12,205 nt of DNA from an uncultured Pseudomonadota bacterium (GTDB taxonomy: Bacteria; Desulfobacterota_B; Binatia; UBA9968), in contig CAMLCX010000101.1 of NCBI GenBank assembly GCA_946478635.1, positions 1 to 12,205 of the forward strand, written 5' to 3'. The position numbers and the translations under genes were made by a program. Of this stretch, positions 8,333 to 12,205 are shown one piece after another (the first letter of the stretch is position 1; every line of letters starts with the position of its first letter). The notes beneath the pieces were generated by a model. That model saw nothing but the letters and a program-made list of their open reading frames with translations. It was not told the origin of the DNA and did not search any database.

Positions 8333-8352
8333 GCCGCGATTCAGATCGCGGC
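8333..8352 (-). terminator. perfect hairpin spanning the bioB stop codon
   Basis: GCCGCGAT (8333-8340), loop TCAG (8341-8344) and ATCGCGGC (8345-8352) form a perfect 8-bp GC-rich stem with a tetraloop. The bioB stop codon (TGA on the minus strand, 8341-8343) lies in the loop. There is no T-tract after it, so Rho-independent termination is not assured; it could instead mark a 3' end or stabilise the upstream message. Ribosomes reaching the stop would melt the stem. Confidence 0.4.
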
Positions 8353-9321
8353 CGGTGAATCGAGCTCGAAGCCGAGATCCGAGATCATCTGATGGGCGTC
8401 GGAAGCTTCCTGCCCCGGCGTGGTCAGGTAGCCGTTGACGAACATCGAATTTGCCGGATAGAGGCTCAGAGGCTGCAGCGAGCGCAGGTTCACTTCTCTG
8501 CCGCCGGCGACGCGAATTTCCTTGCTGGGATTGACGAAGCGGAAGAGGCAAAGCGTTTTCAAGCAGCGCTGCGGGGTCAGCTCGCGCTTGCCCTCGAAGG
8601 GCGTTGTCGGAATCGAATTGAGAAAGTTAACCGGAATGGAGTCGATGTCCATGGCTCTCAGTGTCAGTGCCAGGTCGATGATGTCCTCGTCGCTCTCGCC
8701 CATGCCAATGATCCCGCCGGAACAGGTGCCGATGCCCGCGTGCTTGACGTTCTCGATGGTGGCGACGCGATCATCGTAGGTGTGCGTGGTGACGATGTCC
8801 GGATGATGCGCCCGGCTGGTATTCAAATTGTGGTTGACCCGCCCGACGCCCGCCGCTTTCAGTTTCTCCGTCTTGTCCTGGTTCATGAGGCCGAGCGAGC
8901 AGCAGACATTCATGCCCGTCTCTGCGCGGATCGCGCGCACGGCGTCGGCGATTTCGTCGATCTCTTTGTTGGTGGGGCCGCGTCCGCTGTTGACGATGCA
9001 GTAGCGCACCGCGCCGGCGGCTTTTGCCGCTTTCGCGCCTTCGATGAGTTTGTCCTTGGACATGAAGGGGTAGCGGTCGATGGGCGCTTCGGAAACTGAC
9101 GATTGAGAGCAGTAGTGGCAGTCCTCGGGACAGAGGCCGCTCTTGGCGTTCTGCAGGACGTGGATTTGCACGCGCTTGCCGTAGTAGCGATGGCGCACTT
9201 TGAAGGCCGCGCTCAATAGCTCTGGGAGTTGCTCCTCCGTTGCATCGAGGACAGCTTTCAATTCCGCGCGCTCGGGAAGTATGCCTTGAAGCGCTTTGTC
9301 GGCTAACTCTTGAAAATTCAT
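8341..9321 (-). CDS. bioB: Biotin synthase (radical SAM)
   Basis: BioB inserts sulfur into dethiobiotin to complete biotin, using a radical-SAM 4Fe-4S cluster and a sacrificial 2Fe-2S cluster. The 326-residue protein has the normal family length. The radical-SAM motif is CPEDCHYC, with Cys64, Cys68 and Cys71. The 2Fe-2S ligands are all present: Cys108 (VRYCIVNSGRGP), Cys140 (NVCCSLG), Cys200 (GTCSGGIIGMGE) and the unusual arginine ligand Arg275 (VAGGRE). The dethiobiotin-binding region NHNLNTS (163-169) and SIPVNFLNSIP also fit. The YCIVNSGRGPTN version resembles the Bacillus-type rather than the E. coli-type enzyme. The ATG is preceded by GGAGG (complement of 9335-9339), 13 bases away, rather longer than ideal, but no better start exists in frame. 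No other biotin gene (bioA, bioD, bioF) is present in the window, so bioB stands apart from a biosynthetic operon here. Confidence 0.97.
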   Translation of the reverse strand: MNFQELADKALQGILPERAELKAVLDATEEQLPELLSAAFKVRHRYYGKRVQIHVLQNAKSGLCPEDCHYCSQSSVSEAPIDRYPFMSKDKLIEGAKAAKAAGAVRYCIVNSGRGPTNKEIDEIADAVRAIRAETGMNVCCSLGLMNQDKTEKLKAAGVGRVNHNLNTSRAHHPDIVTTHTYDDRVATIENVKHAGIGTCSGGIIGMGESDEDIIDLALTLRAMDIDSIPVNFLNSIPTTPFEGKRELTPQRCLKTLCLFRFVNPSKEIRVAGGREVNLRSLQPLSLYPANSMFVNGYLTTPGQEASDAHQMISDLGFELDSPAAI

Positions 9322-9351
9322 AACGATTGAATGCCCTCCGCAGTGAACGTG

Positions 9352-9380
9352 TTTTTATCACGGCCAATTTGCCTATTCAA
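9352..9380 (-). promoter_or_regulatory. candidate bioB promoter
   Basis: Reading the minus strand, TTGAAT (complement of 9375-9380) and TAAAAA (complement of 9352-9357) are separated by exactly 17 bases. Each matches the sigma-70 boxes at 4/6 positions and they lie ~30-60 bases before the bioB ATG. The -35-like hexamer is one arm of an inverted repeat, ATTCAA-N9-TTGAAT (9375-9395), which could be an operator. It does not match the classical BirA box. Confidence 0.4.
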
Positions 9381-9390
9381 TCATTGCGGT

Positions 9391-9415
9391 TGAATCGTGT
9401 GAATCCCGTTGAATC
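9391..9415. repeat. three tandem-spaced TGAATC motifs upstream of bioB
   Basis: TGAATC occurs at 9391-9396, 9400-9405 and 9410-9415, with start-to-start spacing of 9 and 10 bases, close to one helical turn. Two copies share the longer form GTTGAATC. On the minus strand these read GATTCA and lie directly upstream of the candidate bioB -35 box. A related GATTGAAT follows at the box itself. The arrangement resembles an activator- or repressor-binding array, but no known factor is recognised. Confidence 0.45.
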
Positions 9416-9446
9416 CGGGTCGCGAAATGAGAATCGTTGCATTGGA

Positions 9447-9479
9447 AACTTCCCGACGAAAGCGAGATCGGAAGAAGTT
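9447..9479 (-). terminator. candidate terminator hairpin after the glutaminase gene
   Basis: On the minus strand, AACTTC-TT-CCGA pairs with TCGG-GAAGTT: 10 bp with a 2-base bulge and an 11-nt loop. It begins 22 bases after the glutaminase stop codon. No T-run follows, so its role as a terminator is uncertain, but it lies at the right place to separate the glutaminase message from bioB. Confidence 0.35.
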
Positions 9480-9501
9480 CGACAGGCGGGCGTTTAGTTC
9501 T

Positions 9502-11358
9502 CTATTCGGCCAGCGAGCGGATCTCGGCATCCGCGCGCCGTAGACGCGCGGAAAGTTCTCGTCCGATGTTGCCGATCAGCTTGCTATAAACTTCGGGATG
9601 GCTGGCCGCCAAGGTTTGAAGTCTATCGATCGGCAAGACGTAGCATAGGGTCGGTTCGTCGGCGATCACGTCGGCCGAACGAGTGCCGCCATCGAGGAGC
9701 GCCAGTTCGCCGAAGGCGAGCCCAGGGGTGATGGTGCTCAACCGTTGCCTGCGCTCGCTGTCTTTGATGCGCAGGCAGATGGTCACCCGTCCAGCGGCCA
9801 AAAGATAGAGCGAATCGGCGCGATCGCCTTCCCGAAGGATGGATGCCCCCGGCGAGTAGCGCATTTCCGCGGCGATCGATTCGATCAGAGCGGTTTCCCG
9901 GCAGTCGAAGCCCGCCAGAATGTCCATCGCGGCGAGCGGAATTTGCCGGTTTTCACGTAATAGCTCGGGTTGCTCTTCCAGCAAGAGCCGGTCCTCGCAC
10001 CATTCGAGAGCTGAATCGATGTCGGCAAACAAACCGCTCTGTTCGCTCTTTATGCACATATCGGCGCCATGTTCCGCCAAATGAGCCAACAGGAGCGTCT
10101 TACCGCTGCGCTTCAGCATCTCGTTGGTTTGAGCCAATAGTTCACCGGCGCATTCATCGAGTTGCAGCACCCGCTTGAAGTCAAAGATCAGATAGCTGAA
10201 GGAATCCAATTCATTTGTGACCTGCCGCAGCACCTGTTCCATGGTGCTGAAGAAAAGGCTGCCTTGAAGTTCGTAGACGCAGACGGACGAGCCCCTCTTG
10301 CTTAGAATCGTTTCTGCGGCCGCGCCGCGCCGCCGCTTGGAACGCACGGTGGTGCCGCGGTAGCTGCGCCGCACCACGACGCCGGTGGCGAGGCGGTTCT
10401 TGAACATGTGCAATTTGAAGCGCTCGGAGAACTCTTCGCAGGCGCGTATCCCGCGCCAGCTGTTGCCTTGCTCATCGAGCGGCGCGGAGAAGGTACCGAT
10501 GCCGAATTGTCCGGGCAGGACCGCGATGATGCCGCCGCCGACACCGCTCTTGGCCGGCAGACCGATGCGATAGCTCCACTCACCCGCATAATCGTACATG
10601 CCGCAGCTGTGCATCACGCTCAGCACGTTCTTTACGTACCGCTCATTCAGGGCGCGCTTGCCGGTCAGAGGATTGACGCCGTTGTTCGCCAGGGTCGCTG
10701 CCATCACCGCCAAGTCGCGCGCGCTGACGAGAATTGAACACTGCTCGAAATAGAGATCGAGATGCTCATGGACGGGCTCATCGATCATGCCGAAGTTCAA
10801 TTCGAGATAGCCGATGGCTCGGTTACGATGGCCGGTGGTGCGCTCGGAAATATAAACGGCATGATCGATGTCGAGGGGTCTCCCGGCCAGGTCGGAGAAC
10901 TTGCCGAGCAGCCTAGCCAGCCTCTGATCATGGCCCGATCCGTTAATCAATGCAGTCGTCGCGATGGCGCCGGCATTGACCATGGGATTAAACGGGCGGT
11001 TATTGCGCTCGTCGAAAACGATCGAGTTGAATGCCTCGCCGGTCGGTTCGACGCCCACTTTGCTGAGCACATGCTCGAGCCCGTGGTCTTCCAGCGCCAC
11101 GCCATAGACGAAGGGTTTCGAGATGGACTGCATCGTGAACAAATGCTCCGCATCGCCGGCCTGGTAAATCTGCCCGTCAGCGGTTACGAGCGCGATGCCA
11201 AACAAGGCCGGATCGGCCTTGGCCAGCTCTGGGATGTAGGTGGCTACTTTGCCGCTGAAGTTTCCCTCGTATTTGGCATGGATGGCTTTCAGCGACGCCA
11301 GAATCGGTGAAATTTCGGCATTGTTATTGGATGTCTTGCCCGCTTTATCCTGATGCAT
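9502..11358 (-). CDS. glsA: Glutaminase A fused to STAS and cyclic-nucleotide-binding domains
   Basis: A 618-residue cytoplasmic protein, twice the length of a normal glutaminase (~305-330). Residues ~15-320 are a complete beta-lactamase-fold glutaminase, which hydrolyses glutamine to glutamate and ammonia: the Ser78-x-x-Lys81 catalytic pair in QSISKPF, Tyr41 in YIPEL, NPMVNAGAIA (124-133), ERTTGHRNRA (172-181) and PAKSGVGGGI (268-277). A basic linker (330-346; RSKRRRG) follows. Residues ~355-460 form a STAS domain (LIFDFKRVLQLDECAG, then DSALEWCEDRLL). Residues ~480-600 form a cNMP-binding domain with the phosphate-binding cassette FGELALLDGGTRSADV, Glu551 and Arg560 being the expected ribose and phosphate contacts. 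The cassette is intact, so ligand binding is predicted. The STAS-cNMP tail resembles that on some SulP anion transporters. A plain inference is allosteric control of glutaminase by cAMP or cGMP. It stands alone, with a weak start context (no clear Shine-Dalgarno). Confidence 0.94.
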   Translation of the reverse strand: MHQDKAGKTSNNNAEISPILASLKAIHAKYEGNFSGKVATYIPELAKADPALFGIALVTADGQIYQAGDAEHLFTMQSISKPFVYGVALEDHGLEHVLSKVGVEPTGEAFNSIVFDERNNRPFNPMVNAGAIATTALINGSGHDQRLARLLGKFSDLAGRPLDIDHAVYISERTTGHRNRAIGYLELNFGMIDEPVHEHLDLYFEQCSILVSARDLAVMAATLANNGVNPLTGKRALNERYVKNVLSVMHSCGMYDYAGEWSYRIGLPAKSGVGGGIIAVLPGQFGIGTFSAPLDEQGNSWRGIRACEEFSERFKLHMFKNRLATGVVVRRSYRGTTVRSKRRRGAAAETILSKRGSSVCVYELQGSLFFSTMEQVLRQVTNELDSFSYLIFDFKRVLQLDECAGELLAQTNEMLKRSGKTLLLAHLAEHGADMCIKSEQSGLFADIDSALEWCEDRLLLEEQPELLRENRQIPLAAMDILAGFDCRETALIESIAAEMRYSPGASILREGDRADSLYLLAAGRVTICLRIKDSERRQRLSTITPGLAFGELALLDGGTRSADVIADEPTLCYVLPIDRLQTLAASHPEVYSKLIGNIGRELSARLRRADAEIRSLAE

Positions 11359-11648
11359 CTCGTGCGTGTGTCTCTATCCGTATACCCGGGGCGATTGTTG
11401 CGTTACCGCGGCACGAATAAAGCTCCGCTGAATACAGCACTCATCATGCCATTGGCTCAAAATCGCTCGTTTGGATTCAAGATCGAGTAATTTAAGCATT
11501 TTGTCCGGCCTGTCTTGCATTCCGGACGCCGTGTGAAGGCTCATTGTGCAGTTCTTGAGCAGACCCTTGCCGTGTAATTGGGCATAGGGGCGGTGCAATT
11601 GTATTCAAAGAAACGCAAACGAGCCGACGATTGCGGCGGCAGGCGGAT

Positions 11649-11742
11649 GCTCAAGCGGAAGAGGTCTCAAATGTAGTTGCAGATAGAACGGACCATGAAC
11701 CGCTGCTGGGCGCGCAAAGCACTGCAGGCGCTTCCGTTGAGC
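11649..11742. repeat. imperfect inverted repeat flanking 69 bases
   Basis: GCTCAAGCGGAAG (11649-11661) is the reverse complement of CTTCCGTTGAGC (11731-11742) apart from one extra base, with 69 bases between. The interior also has short self-complementary segments (GCGC near 11710 and 11728). Similarity does not extend beyond the arms. It could be a structured transcript or a decayed element; no function is known. Confidence 0.35.
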
Positions 11743-11748
11743 CTGGAC

Positions 11749-11768
11749 TTCAATTGGTTTGAATTGAA
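11749..11768. repeat. AT-rich palindrome downstream of the VOC gene
   Basis: TTCAATT (11749-11755), loop GGTTTG, AATTGAA (11762-11768): a perfect 7-bp stem. It ends 11 bases past the VOC stop codon on the minus strand. The stem is AT-rich with no T-tract beyond it, so it is a poor intrinsic terminator; an operator or RNA 3'-end role is possible. Confidence 0.35.
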
Positions 11769-11779
11769 ACGGCGTGGGG

Positions 11780-12133
11780 CTAGCGGGGTGCTCTGATCTC
11801 CAGCTCCAATCCGTTGGGATCTTTGACGAAGATGGTGGTGAGTCTTTCGCCGTCACGATTCTCGCGCAGGATTTCGGCGCCTTTTGCCTTGAATTCTTTG
11901 GCGACCTGCTCGATATCGTCGGTGACGTATCCGTAGTGGTGCACGCCGACCTGGCCGGCCGATTCCATCAATTGTATCGACGGCGAGCCGGCGATCCTGA
12001 CAAAACAGAAGCCGTAGCCGGCGCTGCCCTTTCTGATCGGCGTGGCCAGACCGCCGAAGAATTTCTCGTAGTACTTGATCGATGCCGCTATATCTTTCGT
12101 GTAAATGGCAATGTGCTCCAGTTGGTAGTTCAT
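11780..12133 (-). CDS. VOC (glyoxalase/bleomycin-resistance fold) family protein
   Basis: A 117-residue single-domain vicinal oxygen chelate protein made of two beta-alpha-beta-beta-beta modules. The expected metal ligands are all visible: His7 (LEHIAIY), Glu57 (IQLME), His66 (VHHYGYV) and Glu112 (LELEI). The module boundary fits the typical DPNGLELEI ending. The set resembles methylmalonyl-CoA epimerase and lactoylglutathione lyase-type enzymes, but family members also include dioxygenases and resistance proteins, so the substrate cannot be assigned. The ATG at 12133 is supported by a strong ribosome-binding site, GGGGAG six bases upstream. It starts 33 bases after the stop of a probable upstream gene on the same strand, suggesting an operon that enters from beyond the right edge. 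Confidence 0.9.
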   Translation of the reverse strand: MNYQLEHIAIYTKDIAASIKYYEKFFGGLATPIRKGSAGYGFCFVRIAGSPSIQLMESAGQVGVHHYGYVTDDIEQVAKEFKAKGAEILRENRDGERLTTIFVKDPNGLELEIRAPR

Positions 12134-12166
12134 CGAGATCTCCCCGCGCTAGACTACAAGCGTTGG

Positions 12167-12205
12167 TTAGCCGAGATTGATGACCGCTTTGACCACCGAG
12201 TAGCT
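12167..12205 (-). CDS. possible C-terminus of an upstream gene, truncated by window edge
   Basis: On the minus strand the last 36 bases read as twelve open codons (SYSVVKAVINLG) followed by TAA at 12167-12169, 33 bases before the VOC start. The spacing suits a gene co-transcribed with the VOC gene. The fragment is too short to identify, and another frame is also open to the edge for a while, so this is tentative. Confidence 0.35.
   Translation of the reverse strand, partial: SYSVVKAVINLG

Larger units (their letters stand above)
11359..11779. other. 421-base intergenic region, apparently non-coding
   Basis: No convincing gene is seen between the glutaminase start and the end of the VOC gene. 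A 74-codon minus-strand reading frame (11374-11598) exists but has no recognisable domain, no good ribosome-binding site and ordinary composition. The region must hold the glutaminase promoter (left part) and the 3' end of the VOC transcript (right part). The right half, 11645-11770, contains the inverted repeats listed separately. Confidence 0.5.

Noticed and set aside
8392..9099. Open frame of ~235 codons on the plus strand opposite bioB
   Set aside because: No recognisable domain or start signal; antisense shadow of a highly conserved gene.
9322..9415. BirA operator at bioB
   Set aside because: The known half-site TTGTAAACC and its partner are absent; the inverted repeat seen is ATTCAA-N9-TTGAAT.
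11374..11598. 74-codon minus-strand reading frame in the gap left of the VOC gene
   Set aside because: No domain, no convincing ribosome-binding site and length within chance expectation; left unannotated as a gene.
11751..11770. CRISPR-like repeat end (ATTGAAAC) and a loosely similar CAATTG...GAAAC at 11596-11614
   Set aside because: Only two weakly similar copies ~155 bases apart, no regular spacer-repeat periodicity and no cas genes; not an array.

Overview
The window is GC-rich bacterial DNA with the gene style of a Gram-negative, metabolically versatile soil or sediment bacterium (proteobacterial or a related deep-branching phylum). The clues are a DUF3617 periplasmic protein, a CoxL/XdhB-type molybdenum hydroxylase subunit, a GMC flavoprotein and a plant-like alpha-dioxygenase. 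Taxonomy cannot be fixed from the sequence alone. I see no insertion sequence, phage gene, tRNA, rRNA or CRISPR array. Eight complete protein genes and two edge fragments (one of them tentative) account for nearly all of it.

Layout, left to right. (1) 1-1430 (+): C-terminal part of a GMC-family flavin oxidoreductase. (2) 1490-4267 (-): a large membrane-anchored haem protein of the peroxidase-cyclooxygenase superfamily that carries the sequence signatures of fatty-acid alpha-dioxygenase, convergent with the GMC gene. (3) 4438-5313 (+): an EamA/DMT-type membrane transporter, divergent from the dioxygenase. (4) 5414-7732 (+): a molybdopterin-binding large subunit of the xanthine dehydrogenase family, without its usual FAD and Fe-S partner genes nearby. 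(5) 7780-8289 (-): a secreted DUF3617 protein. (6) 8341-9321 (-): biotin synthase BioB. (7) 9502-11358 (-): a three-part protein, glutaminase A + STAS + cyclic-nucleotide-binding domain. (8) 11359-11779: non-coding as far as I can tell, with inverted repeats. (9) 11780-12133 (-): a small VOC/glyoxalase-fold protein. (10) 12167-12205 (-): probable C-terminus of a further gene.

How the parts relate. There is no single large operon: strand changes and hairpins split the window into small units. The left third looks like oxidative lipid or alcohol chemistry (GMC oxidoreductase facing an alpha-dioxygenase), but joint function is inference only. The other genes look like unrelated metabolic functions. 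The two observations most worth following are the alpha-dioxygenase, with its intact COX-type Tyr/proximal-His pair and an unusual membrane-anchored N-terminal extension, and the glutaminase fused to a STAS-cNMP sensory tail with an intact phosphate-binding cassette, which predicts a glutaminase controlled by cyclic nucleotide.
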